A DNA stretch of 64,000 nt from Catenovulum adriaticum (GTDB lineage: Bacteria; Pseudomonadota; Gammaproteobacteria; Enterobacterales; Alteromonadaceae). The translations under genes were made by a program, and so were the position numbers. Below the pieces are notes generated by a model, which was not told the DNA's origin, made no database searches, and was given only the letters and a program-made list of their open reading frames with translations. The stretch lies in contig NZ_CP109967.1 in assembly GCF_026725475.1 (NCBI RefSeq), forward strand, positions 434,001 to 498,000, written 5' to 3'. Positions 9,845-18,290 of this stretch are shown piece after piece (the first letter of the stretch is position 1; the number at the start of each line of letters is the position of its first letter).

Positions 9845-9854
9845 TGCCAAACTT
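9842..9854. repeat. Right arm of palindrome split by the IS
   Basis: TAATGCCAAACTT, the exact inverse of the 13 bases at 8055-8067. See that entry for the rebuilt hairpin. Confidence 0.8.
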
Positions 9855-9887
9855 AATAAAAAATAATTTTTAGACAGTAGAGAAAAA

Positions 9888-10757
9888 TTAAAAATCTTCG
9901 ACTGAAAACCATAATCGTTTGTCGTTTAATGGCGTCTGAGGTGACAGTTCAGGGTTATTTAGCTTTAATATAGTGCGTTGTTTTATATTGCTTAATGCTA
10001 AACCTGATTTAATCATAGGGTGCTGGTAAAAAAACCGGTTAAACTCACCTGAATTTATCGCTTTATTCAAGCCTGTTAAAATATTTTGATGTAGCTTTTG
10101 ATTATTTTTATTTACAAAAAAATAGGCTGGTAGCGGATAGACTATCATTAAATTTCGCTCAACTTGTAAAGGTAAATTTGGATGTGCTTTCATTTCAGAC
10201 CAAGGTGAATAGACACTACGGGGTAAATAATCAAAGCGGCCACCTTCAAGCATATAAAATAAATTTTGATATTTAGTGGTGCCAACCACCTTCAGGCCTG
10301 CTTGGGCTAAAATATTAGCATCAACCCAACTAGATACCTGTCCTGCTTTAAGCTGAGCTAATTCATTTATGGTATTAATTTGGTTAAATTTATCTTGATT
10401 GCCTTCACGAATTAAAAATATCCGATGCCCGAGTAAACCTTTAAATAAAGGAATACGAATAGGTAAAAAGCGATTTTCATATGCTTTAGAGGTGCCAACC
10501 CAAGCAACATCTATTCGGTTTTGTTCAAGTTCATTAAGTAATGTAGTTTGGGTTAAATAGTCAGGTTTTTCGACAAAAGTGTACGCTGTATCAGCATATG
10601 ATAAAGCAAGTTTGAGCAAACTTAGCTGATACGCTTCTTTACCAGAATTAATTGCGTTGTGGCGAATAGTTTGAGCATAAACGCTCGCCATTGCTAGATT
10701 AATAAACAAAAAAATGAATAAGCCGTTTAATAGGCTGTGCTTAAATTTCGCCAGCAT
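9888..10757 (-). CDS. Periplasmic solute-binding-like protein (SBP_bac_3 type)
   Basis: 289 residues with a signal peptide ending near MASVYAQ. The body has the two-lobe layout of bacterial extracellular binding proteins: an N-terminal lobe with LNELEQNRIDVAWVGTSK, a hinge, and a second lobe around VVGTTKYQNLFYMLEGGRFDYLPRS. No ABC permease or ATPase genes are adjacent. Such orphan proteins are common in Alteromonadales and may act in sensing or in an uncharacterised uptake step. It lies downstream of a PL6-fold gene but is separated from it by a strong terminator, so it has its own transcript. Confidence 0.7.
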   Translation of the reverse strand: MLAKFKHSLLNGLFIFLFINLAMASVYAQTIRHNAINSGKEAYQLSLLKLALSYADTAYTFVEKPDYLTQTTLLNELEQNRIDVAWVGTSKAYENRFLPIRIPLFKGLLGHRIFLIREGNQDKFNQINTINELAQLKAGQVSSWVDANILAQAGLKVVGTTKYQNLFYMLEGGRFDYLPRSVYSPWSEMKAHPNLPLQVERNLMIVYPLPAYFFVNKNNQKLHQNILTGLNKAINSGEFNRFFYQHPMIKSGLALSNIKQRTILKLNNPELSPQTPLNDKRLWFSVEDF

Positions 10758-10800
10758 CTTAAATACCTCACCCCAAGTTTTTAATTAAATGCATGTAAAT

Positions 10801-10838
10801 AAAAAACGACAGTTAATTTAGATCAACTGTCGTTTTTT
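10801..10838. terminator. Bidirectional terminator
   Basis: Perfect 14-bp stem AAAAAACGACAGTT / AACTGTCGTTTTTT with a 10-base loop, giving an A-tract on one side and T-tract on the other. It ends the PL6-fold gene on the minus strand. Confidence 0.85.
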
Positions 10839-10867
10839 AGATGCAAAAATAGCTCGCCTATTGCTTA

Positions 10868-13183
10868 CTATTCATTTGCAGTCCAACTAGAACCAGGGCC
10901 AACATCATCAGCTGAAATAACATAAAGCTGGCTTGCATCGGCACCAATATTAGCTTGAGCACCTGAACCATTATATAAACCTTGTGCATTCGTTGTTAAA
11001 CCTGCTTCGCCAGCATTTCCAACCATTGTTGAAATATCAACCGTACCGCCGTCTGTAATGTCTGAAACAAATACATGGTTGTCAGTTTTGGTTGAGTTTG
11101 AATTTAACGAGCATCCAAGACCACTAAAATCAGCCGATTCAGTGCCAACCATTTTGCTTAAACTGGTGTCAGCAGTCGATGCAATTAAATTGCTACTGGT
11201 ATTTAAGTACGGAGGAAATCCAACACAACTTGCATCTCTATCATCAAAACCAACGGCTTGGGCTACATTAACGAGTGTATTGTTACTAATAGTCACTGCT
11301 AGTTCAGCACCTGTGTAAGTTGCAATCGCAGCTTCATTCCCACTGTTATCTAACATATCGTCATGAATAAAAATGCCACCACGATCACCGCCTGTATAAG
11401 CATCTTCAGCAATATAGTTGTTCGTAACGGTATGGCCTAATGCTGATAAGGCAATACCGCCTGATTTAACCCCTTCACCTGGAATAATAATATTGTCAGA
11501 AACCGTATTAAACACCCCATCTTCAAGTGAAATCATGCCCACTGAATTAATTATGGTATTGCCTTTAATGGTGTTTTCGCCGCCTTGTACTTTAATGAGA
11601 CGCTCTTTTACTTCCACCCCATCAAATAGATTGTATTGAATTGTATGTTGACCAACCCCTTTAGAATCGTCACCTGTTGAACGGCCAACTTGAATAGCAT
11701 AAGCACCACTATTAGCGCTGCTACTCGGGGTAATATTAGTAAAGTGATTATATTGAACTACATTGCCTTGATCTTGATCAACGTCTGTATTGATATAAAT
11801 TGAAATTGGGCCACTCTTATCATTGGCTGAATCACTGCCAGAGAATAAATTACGCTCAACTATGCTGTTGGTACCTCTTAACTCAATCCAGTCAAAGCCT
11901 GTGCCACCAACATGATCTTTAAATATTGAATTACGAACGATGACACCATCACCATTAAGCAGTAACATCGCATCTGTTGAACTTGAAGATTCACAGGCTG
12001 TTTCATTTGAACCTGCATCTGGTACTAGCGCATTATTTTCTTCAAAAACTAACCCATCTACCATGGTATTATCGCCTTTAAGCGCAATACAAGTTCTACC
12101 TTTAATAACCGCGTCACTGTTTTTAGTGCGCGTTAATTTAACGCCATTGGTTGAAACCAATACACCATAAGTTGTTAAATCTCCGGCATAATTTGCATCA
12201 TAACCCACATCAACATATTCACCGCTTGCCAGTGCAATAACATCGTTTTCAGCGGCATTAGCAACTGCCGTCACTAACTCAGCTCCGCTGGTAACAACAG
12301 TCGAATAAACTACATCATTTGCTTGCTGGGTTAAGGTTTTATTGCCGCTGTTGTAAGTTACAGTAACTGATAATGTTTTTTCTAAATCTTCAGCTGTTAC
12401 GGTATAAATTTGAGCGGTCGCACCGCTGATTTCAGTATCATCTGCATACCATTGAAATGCGGCAGTTGCATCTACACCACCAAAAGTCGCAACTAATTCA
12501 GTGCCAACCGTAATATCATCAGTTTGACTCATGGTTAAACTAAACGCCGTTGGATCAACAATCGCATTTGTTTTATCTGACACCGGCATTTCAACTAAAC
12601 CTAAATTATCAGTGTAAGTTGTTTGCACAGAAATTTGCTTACCAACATCAGCCATTGTGGTTGTATAGCTTTGTGCCGTTGCACCGCTTATCTCATTGTC
12701 ATCAGCCCACCATTGGTAATTAATCGTCGAATCAATACCGTCAGTATCGCTTACATTAGCTGTTAATTCAGAGCCAAATGCAATGACACCATCATCTGGT
12801 ATACCTGAAATCATCACTACCCCATCAGCGGTCATTTCTGGCACGATCGCTGGTGCTTTAATAATTAAACTTTCATCGTTACCACTATCGTCAACGTATT
12901 CCGCTCTAACTGAAATTGCAGTCCCTACTTCGGCTGCGGTGACCGTATAAGTACTTTCTGTTGCCCCTTCGATAACCGTCGAATCAGCCATCCATGTATA
13001 AGTAACTGCATTGCTTAAACCATCATCATCTGCAACCGTCACCATAAGCGCTTGGCCAACTTCTGACTGGCCATTAATTTCTATTGTGCCACGTGAATCT
13101 GCCGGACCAAAGTTATCGTAAACTCCGTCACAGCCGGTAGTTAATAAGGCAGCAACCGATATTGCTATTAATTTTTTATTCAT
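10868..13183 (-). CDS. PL6-fold (chondroitinase-B-like) lipoprotein lacking the catalytic dyad
   Basis: 771 residues. Lipoprotein signal with Cys18 (LLTTGC), then three tandem Ig-like repeats (about 35-110, 120-205, 210-290), each with a (T/Q)WMAD or QWWADD-type core and GAT..(S/I)YT. The C-terminal 480 residues are a right-handed beta-helix homologous to alginate lyase PL6. Aligned by eye to the PL6 lyase at 58126, the catalytic Lys244 corresponds to Gln533, Arg265 to Glu554 and His266 to Asp555, with the 21-residue spacing preserved. It may therefore be a non-catalytic alginate-binding protein or an enzyme with altered chemistry. It is divergent from the PL7 lyase and shares its operator-like motif. 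The fold call is fairly safe; activity is unknown. Confidence 0.75.
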   Translation of the reverse strand: MNKKLIAISVAALLTTGCDGVYDNFGPADSRGTIEINGQSEVGQALMVTVADDDGLSNAVTYTWMADSTVIEGATESTYTVTAAEVGTAISVRAEYVDDSGNDESLIIKAPAIVPEMTADGVVMISGIPDDGVIAFGSELTANVSDTDGIDSTINYQWWADDNEISGATAQSYTTTMADVGKQISVQTTYTDNLGLVEMPVSDKTNAIVDPTAFSLTMSQTDDITVGTELVATFGGVDATAAFQWYADDTEISGATAQIYTVTAEDLEKTLSVTVTYNSGNKTLTQQANDVVYSTVVTSGAELVTAVANAAENDVIALASGEYVDVGYDANYAGDLTTYGVLVSTNGVKLTRTKNSDAVIKGRTCIALKGDNTMVDGLVFEENNALVPDAGSNETACESSSSTDAMLLLNGDGVIVRNSIFKDHVGGTGFDWIELRGTNSIVERNLFSGSDSANDKSGPISIYINTDVDQDQGNVVQYNHFTNITPSSSANSGAYAIQVGRSTGDDSKGVGQHTIQYNLFDGVEVKERLIKVQGGENTIKGNTIINSVGMISLEDGVFNTVSDNIIIPGEGVKSGGIALSALGHTVTNNYIAEDAYTGGDRGGIFIHDDMLDNSGNEAAIATYTGAELAVTISNNTLVNVAQAVGFDDRDASCVGFPPYLNTSSNLIASTADTSLSKMVGTESADFSGLGCSLNSNSTKTDNHVFVSDITDGGTVDISTMVGNAGEAGLTTNAQGLYNGSGAQANIGADASQLYVISADDVGPGSSWTANE

Positions 13184-13254
13184 ATTTATTTCCTACTTGA
13201 TTTTTGACTTAGCATAAACGAGATTAACGAAATTGACTTACAATAAGTATCAAT

Positions 13255-13265
13255 TTGTAAAACAC
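13255..13265. promoter_or_regulatory. Candidate GntR/FadR-type operator TTGTAAAACAC
   Basis: Fits the FadR-family pattern T-N-G-T-N3-A-C-N with one mismatch at the last base. It sits 72 bases upstream of the PL6-fold gene start. The same motif type is found upstream of the GntR gene at 63847. Confidence 0.45.
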
Positions 13266-13428
13266 CAAAGTCAACATATTTTTAAAAAAAACAGAACAAA
13301 AAATAGATAAAACAACCTAAATAACGCTATTTTGGGTAGAATATTATATTTAGTATCTATTCAAAATCGTAAAATTGTTAATAAAATACATCTATAACCT
13401 TTGGCACAAACACTCAAACAAACCTAAA

Positions 13429-13439
13429 TTGTAAAACAA
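13429..13439. promoter_or_regulatory. Candidate GntR/FadR-type operator TTGTAAAACAA
   Basis: Palindrome TTGT-AAA-ACAA matching the FadR-family pattern exactly, about 110 bases before the PL7 start. It differs from the copy at 63760 by one central base. Confidence 0.5.
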
Positions 13440-13549
13440 ATAAAAAATAAAGTATGAATTCAACTACAAAATATGTAATATACTTTTCAACAATTATTAT
13501 TAATTTAATTTACAAATTACGATTAATGTCACTATCAAAGAGGCTATAC

Positions 13550-14626
13550 ATGAAAAAAATAACTTTGGTTGCGCCTATCACATTGGCGCTATTAATTGCT
13601 TGTGCAAATACATCGTCAGATGATCAAAGCAAAACGGCTAATGTGCCAGCAGGCAAATTTGATCTAAGCCAGTGGAAAATTACGCTGCCTATGGATGGCA
13701 ACAAAGATGGTAAAATTGACGAAGTCAGTGTAAAGGGCTTAAAAGATTACAGTCACCCTGACTTCTTTTATTTAGACGAAGACGAAAATATGGTATTTGC
13801 AGCACCCAATAAAGCGATTACCACAGCAAATTCATCGAATACGCGAAGCGAACTGCGCCAGATGATCCGCGGCACTAATACTAATATTAAAACCAAATAT
13901 CCGCTTAATAATTTTGCCATTGCTGCGCATCCTTTATCAAAACGATTTGGTTCAGTAGGTGGTAAATTAGAAGCCTCGTTAAAAGTAGATCACGTTGCTA
14001 AACGCGCCAAATATCCAAATAAACCACCCGCATTTTCAGTTGTGGTGGGGCAAATTCATGCCGGTAAAGATCAAAATTTAATTGATAAAAACTTTGGGTT
14101 TGGCTGGGGTAACGAGCCAATCAAAGTGTATTACAAGAAATGGCCGCAACATAATACGGGCTCTGTTTTTTGGAATTACGAACGTAATTTAGCAAAGGAT
14201 GATCCTAACCGTACCGATATTGCATATCCTGTTTGGGGGCATACCTGGAAATCACCAGAAAACCCAGGCGAAAATGGCATCGCATTGGGTGAAGAATTTA
14301 GCTACGAAATTAATGTACATGGCAGCATTATGCATTTAACCTTTACGGCAAAAAATAAACCAACGGTAAAATATGCTATTGATTTATCAAACAATGTAGA
14401 TGCTTACGGTAAAGTTGACGAGCTTGATAACCCTTATGGTTACACAGGTGATTGGCATTATTTTAAAGCGGGTGCTTATAACCAATGTAGCTCAAAAGAT
14501 GCAAAAGGCGGTTGGTATACAGCCTGTCCTGGTACGGGTGACTGGGAAACAGACAAGAAAAACGGTGATTATACTCAAGTCACATTCACCAAACTAAAGC
14601 TCAGCCCATCTACTGAGCCAAAATAA
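13550..14626 (+). CDS. PL7 alginate lyase, lipoprotein
   Basis: 358 residues from the ATG at 13550, chosen because AGAGG precedes it and a clean lipoprotein signal follows (MKKITLVAPITLALLIAC, Cys18). The single catalytic domain is the alginate_lyase2 jelly roll: FDLSQWKITLP at the start, RSELRQM (about 99-105), VGQIHAG with Gln168 and His170, and YFKAGAYNQ with Tyr310. These are the PL7 active-site strands. The QIH variant is generally linked with guluronate-containing substrate, but specificity cannot be fixed here. Beta-elimination yields unsaturated oligomers for the PL6/PL17 enzymes encoded near 56-60 kb. A terminator follows the stop. Confidence 0.93.
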   Translation: MKKITLVAPITLALLIACANTSSDDQSKTANVPAGKFDLSQWKITLPMDGNKDGKIDEVSVKGLKDYSHPDFFYLDEDENMVFAAPNKAITTANSSNTRSELRQMIRGTNTNIKTKYPLNNFAIAAHPLSKRFGSVGGKLEASLKVDHVAKRAKYPNKPPAFSVVVGQIHAGKDQNLIDKNFGFGWGNEPIKVYYKKWPQHNTGSVFWNYERNLAKDDPNRTDIAYPVWGHTWKSPENPGENGIALGEEFSYEINVHGSIMHLTFTAKNKPTVKYAIDLSNNVDAYGKVDELDNPYGYTGDWHYFKAGAYNQCSSKDAKGGWYTACPGTGDWETDKKNGDYTQVTFTKLKLSPSTEPK

Positions 14627-14644
14627 GCTGCCAAAATATTCAAT

Positions 14645-14693
14645 TAGCCTAACTCGGCCACTTAATGGCTGAGCTAGGCTACCTTGTTTTTTT
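14645..14693 (+). terminator. Terminator of the PL7 gene
   Basis: Stem TAGCCTAACTCGGCCA / TGGCTGAGCTAGGCTA with two mismatches and a 5-base loop, followed by a run of seven T. Confidence 0.75.
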
Positions 14694-14711
14694 GCTGTTT
14701 ATTAACTCTGT

Positions 14712-15770
14712 CTATTGACTTAAAATTTTCAATGGTAAACTTAATATAGCACTGTCAGAATCAGCAAAAGCATAAATAACCCCAATATGCCCCAGCAAAA
14801 CTAAAACATACCAAGCGGCCGAAAAGATTTGACCATACCTGTCTAAAGGCAATAAGTGAGACAAATGACGTTGCTGCCACTGCACTGCGGTTTCAATTAA
14901 ACCAAATATTAAAAAGAAAACTAATAAAAATAATCCAAACAAATAACTAATAAATGCGCCCAATACAATGCCAGCGGTGCAAACAGATAAACCAATCCAA
15001 GACCGCATTGAAAAGCTAATGCTTTTAATCACATGACCACCATCAAGTGGCAATATAGGTAATAAATTAAACAGATTTAACAATGAACCTAATACCGCTG
15101 CACCGGCAAACAATTCTAACCCCGTCATCCCATATAAAATTAGGCACCCAATCGACATTATCAGGCCAAAACAAGGGCCCATAATTGAAATCACCACATC
15201 TTGCCAGCGAGTATTAATTTTATCGTCGGCAACGGCCAAACCACCCACAAAAGGAATCAAATAAATACCTTTTGTTTTTATCCCAAAATATTGCATCGCT
15301 CTAACATGACCGTATTCGTGCGCGACCAAGCAGGCAATTAATACCAAAGCAAATTCAAATGAAAATAACCAAGCGTAACCCGCAACAGAAGCACTTGCCA
15401 ATGCCACTTTAATTAATTTTGCGCTTTTAAATAATTTAAAGCCTAATGCCGCTAAGCCAAACAAACGGGTTTTGGGTTTAGCGGATTCAACCTGCAATTG
15501 AGGATTAAAAAAATTGCCTGAATTCAGCCTTTGATTATCTTGCCATAATTGATAATTAACCCCTTTATCTGTCATCTGCATATTTAAACTCATATGATGA
15601 CTTTGCTGTTGTGGCATTAATTCAAATCTGTGTACAACTTCTGGTATTTTCAAGCTTTTTAAATCGACCTGACTCACCACTTTTTCACCCCAGTAAAGGC
15701 GCTGAATTGCGTTTTCATCCATAGATAAAACTAAAGGCTGCCCGAATAGCTCAAGCGCTAAAATTTGCAT
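14712..15770 (-). CDS. Membrane-bound site-2-type zinc metalloprotease (M50)
   Basis: 352 residues. The zinc motif HEYGH (151-155) sits in a membrane segment, and the third ligand is Asp243 in NLLPILPLDGGH, the classical NPDG-like M50 signature. About six hydrophobic segments lie between residues 105 and 350. The first 100 residues are soluble and hydrophilic. M50 proteases cut substrates within the membrane, often anti-sigma factors; no obvious substrate gene is adjacent. It is probably co-transcribed with the SseB-like gene upstream, about 38 bases away. Confidence 0.85.
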   Translation of the reverse strand: MQILALELFGQPLVLSMDENAIQRLYWGEKVVSQVDLKSLKIPEVVHRFELMPQQQSHHMSLNMQMTDKGVNYQLWQDNQRLNSGNFFNPQLQVESAKPKTRLFGLAALGFKLFKSAKLIKVALASASVAGYAWLFSFEFALVLIACLVAHEYGHVRAMQYFGIKTKGIYLIPFVGGLAVADDKINTRWQDVVISIMGPCFGLIMSIGCLILYGMTGLELFAGAAVLGSLLNLFNLLPILPLDGGHVIKSISFSMRSWIGLSVCTAGIVLGAFISYLFGLFLLVFFLIFGLIETAVQWQQRHLSHLLPLDRYGQIFSAAWYVLVLLGHIGVIYAFADSDSAILSLPLKILSQ

Positions 15771-15808
15771 TTATTTTACTCATTAAATAGTAATCGTTAT
15801 TAAAACCG

Positions 15809-16210
15809 TTATTTAAGTTGAACGTTCCGCTTTAAAAAATTGACTCGGCCGACCGACATCCCAATACCACCACCTTTATAAGCAATTGCGACTTCTAAAT
15901 TAGGGTGGAGTGATTTAATAATATCGCCACCTTTCACAAATAAAATATCGGTCGCACCCATATTTTTTATGTAGTTTTCATCTTCTGAAATTACCACAGT
16001 CGATGCATCTGGCGTTTGTTGTGACTGATAAACTAAATAATCAAAGGTAGGTTTATCGGAATCAAATTTTTTATTAATTGCGATATAAAATTTGGTATTT
16101 AAAAATTCGGCGATAAAGTGTGATTCATCAAGCTTACCTTGTTGAATATCCTCACTTAATTGCTGAAAGGGAGTTAACTCAGTAGTTTGGTTTTCTGGTG
16201 TGCTACTCAT
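15809..16210 (-). CDS. SseB-N-domain-like protein
   Basis: 133 residues from the ATG at 16210; a start at 16246 is possible and adds 12 residues. It is soluble, with LTPFQQLSEDIQQGKLDESHFIAEFLNTKFYIAI at its start and a FVKGGDIIKSLHPNLEVAIAY-type segment near the end, resembling the N-terminal domain of SseB-like proteins. Function is unknown. It lies just upstream of the M50 protease gene on the same strand, so the two are probably one transcript. Confidence 0.55.
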   Translation of the reverse strand: MSSTPENQTTELTPFQQLSEDIQQGKLDESHFIAEFLNTKFYIAINKKFDSDKPTFDYLVYQSQQTPDASTVVISEDENYIKNMGATDILFVKGGDIIKSLHPNLEVAIAYKGGGIGMSVGRVNFLKRNVQLK

Positions 16211-16387
16211 AATACTCAATGCTGTATTGGAAAAATGCGTAATCATAAAGTTGACTCAGCACTAACTCAAGCGATAAATATTCAATCAAGCATAATAACG
16301 CTGCAAAACCAACGCTAAGCGATTAATAGTGCACGTAGATTAACCGCATTCAGCCACCAATAAATATAATAATGACTTAAACTCGGT

Positions 16388-17266
16388 TCATATCGTAAAA
16401 ATCGACTGCGTAAATGAATAAAATACTTCTGTTTTACGAGTCGTTAAACTATTTTGCGGCTTTAAAAACCAAACGGGCGCTTGATTGTCTGCTAATACAG
16501 AGGGTAAAACCTCAACCAAACGACCCCTTTTAAGTTCGTCGTGAATCGCAATATAGGACTTAATGGCAATACCGTGCCCTGCAAGTGCAGCTTGTGTCAT
16601 ATTGTCTGAATTAGAAATAGTAAACCGAGTTTGCGCGTTAAAGTGAACCACTTTATTACCTTGACGCAATTTCAGTTGTCTTTGCCAAGGTAAGCAAACC
16701 CAATAATGTGCCGCCAATTCATCTACATTTTTTGGCAAGCCATATTTTTCTATATAGCTTGGGGCGGCACATAACAATCGGTGATTATCAACCAGCTTTC
16801 TTGCTAATAGCCCAGAATCTGACAATTTTCCAACCCGAATCGCCACATCTTGAGCGTCGTCCACGACATTAACCAATTGATCGGTAATTAAAAAATCTAG
16901 CTTTAAATTTTGATACTGCTGCTCAAAATTCAATAAGTTTGGCATCACATATTTAGAAAAGACCCAAGGCGGCATTGTTACTCTTAGCAAACCACTGACA
17001 GATGAACCACGTGCACCAATTTGATATTCAGCGTCATGCAAAGCTTGAATTACTTCGCCAGCGCGCTGGTAAAATACCTCACCAGCTGGAGAAAGCTTAA
17101 AGTTTCTACTATCTCGAAAGATCAACACTGTCGACAATGCCTTTTCTAACTTGCTTAGCCGATGACTGACCGTAGCGGGTGATAAGCTTTGACTACTGGC
17201 CGCCGCCAACACGCCTCTGTTTTCCACAATCGCAATAAATGTTTCTAGATCATTTAGGTTATACAC
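16388..17266 (-). CDS. LysR-family transcriptional regulator
   Basis: 292 residues. The N-terminal winged helix (2-60) has the LysR signature DLETFIAIVENRGVLAAAS and SHRLSKLEKALS. The rest is a periplasmic-binding-like effector domain. It is divergent from the haloacid-dehalogenase-like gene at 17377 with a 110-base spacer, so it probably regulates that gene. Close to the CrgA/DsdC-type subgroup by style, but the effector is not predictable. Confidence 0.9.
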   Translation of the reverse strand: MYNLNDLETFIAIVENRGVLAAASSQSLSPATVSHRLSKLEKALSTVLIFRDSRNFKLSPAGEVFYQRAGEVIQALHDAEYQIGARGSSVSGLLRVTMPPWVFSKYVMPNLLNFEQQYQNLKLDFLITDQLVNVVDDAQDVAIRVGKLSDSGLLARKLVDNHRLLCAAPSYIEKYGLPKNVDELAAHYWVCLPWQRQLKLRQGNKVVHFNAQTRFTISNSDNMTQAALAGHGIAIKSYIAIHDELKRGRLVEVLPSVLADNQAPVWFLKPQNSLTTRKTEVFYSFTQSIFTI

Positions 17267-17376
17267 AACATCCCCAGTGTTTAATTTATTCGAACAAAGC
17301 TTTCACTTTCAGCCTGTTCATTTAACTTTATAAAACTATATACTGTCGATAATTTTCATACAATAGGACTTAATTA

Positions 17377-18144
17377 ATGCGACTACGTAAGCAAACTGTG
17401 CTATCCCTATTAACACTCATTATTTCTTTTTTTGGAGCAAACGTAATGGCAGATACACAACCTCTTCCAAAACCCAAGGTCATTATTTTTGATGTAAATG
17501 AAACCTTGCTAGATTTAGAAAACATGCGGGAATCAGTTGGTAAAGCTTTAGCTGGCCAACAACAGCTGTTGCCACTTTGGTTTTCAACTATGTTACACCA
17601 TTCATTAGTCACAACTGTATCTGGTGATTATCAGGATTTTGGAGAAATCGGCGTGGCAGCACTCATGATGGTAGCCAAAAATAATCAAATCGATTTAACC
17701 CCAGAGCAAGCGAAAACTGCCATTGTTACACCTCTACTAAACTTACCGCCTCATGCAGATGTAAAATCAGGTTTAACCAACTTAAAAAAACAAAAATTTA
17801 AACTGGTTAGTTTAACAAACTCATCTAATTACGGCGTTAAAACACAGTTTGAGAACGCAGGTCTGACTCATTTTTTTGACAACCGTTACAGCATTGAAGA
17901 TATTAAAATTTATAAACCGGATTTACGTGCGTACGAGTGGGTATTAAAGAAACTGAATGTTAAACCAGATGAAGCACTAATGGTTGCTGCACATGGCTGG
18001 GATGTAGCAGGAGCCAAAGCCGCAGGCCTGCAAACGGCTTTTATTGCTCGCCCGGGTAAAGCGCTCTATCCACTTGCACAACAGCCCGATTACATCGTAA
18101 ATGACGTCAACGAACTGGCTAAGCAATTACAAAAAAAGTATTAA
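17377..18144 (+). CDS. Exported HAD-superfamily hydrolase (haloacid dehalogenase type II-like)
   Basis: 255 residues. Residues 1-25 look like a signal peptide (VLSLLTLIISFFGANVMA), which is unusual since most L-2-haloacid dehalogenases are cytosolic. Mature protein: nucleophile Asp39 in IIFDVNETLLD, helical cap, SLTNSS (motif II), then IYKPDLRAYEW with the motif III Lys, and AAHGWDVAGAKAAG (motif IV). This is the type II haloacid dehalogenase arrangement. Divergent from a LysR gene. It could dehalogenate algal halo-acids in the periplasm, which is an inference. Confidence 0.82.
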   Translation: MRLRKQTVLSLLTLIISFFGANVMADTQPLPKPKVIIFDVNETLLDLENMRESVGKALAGQQQLLPLWFSTMLHHSLVTTVSGDYQDFGEIGVAALMMVAKNNQIDLTPEQAKTAIVTPLLNLPPHADVKSGLTNLKKQKFKLVSLTNSSNYGVKTQFENAGLTHFFDNRYSIEDIKIYKPDLRAYEWVLKKLNVKPDEALMVAAHGWDVAGAKAAGLQTAFIARPGKALYPLAQQPDYIVNDVNELAKQLQKKY

Positions 18145-18234
18145 GTGGTTGAATATTCGGCGTACGTGCTAATTCATGCCCATGTATTAAAGAAAGCCAG
18201 CATTCAATTGATTAAACCGAGCTGAGGTTAAAAC

Positions 18235-18268
18235 AAAAACGGTTGGCAATATGCTGCCAACCGTTTTT
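18235..18268. terminator. Bidirectional terminator
   Basis: Perfect 14-bp stem AAAAACGGTTGGCA / TGCCAACCGTTTTT with a 6-base loop between the convergent HAD and GH2 genes. Confidence 0.88.
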
Positions 18269-18290
18269 AATTTTAATTCATTTAATGAGT

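Larger units (their letters stand above)
13184..13549. promoter_or_regulatory. Divergent promoter region of the PL6-fold and PL7 genes
   Basis: A 366-base AT-rich spacer between two divergent alginate genes. It has two FadR-type palindromic motifs listed separately (13255-13265 and 13429-13439), one near each gene. An alternative upstream ATG of the PL7 frame at 13454 lies here but has no ribosome site. Confidence 0.6.
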
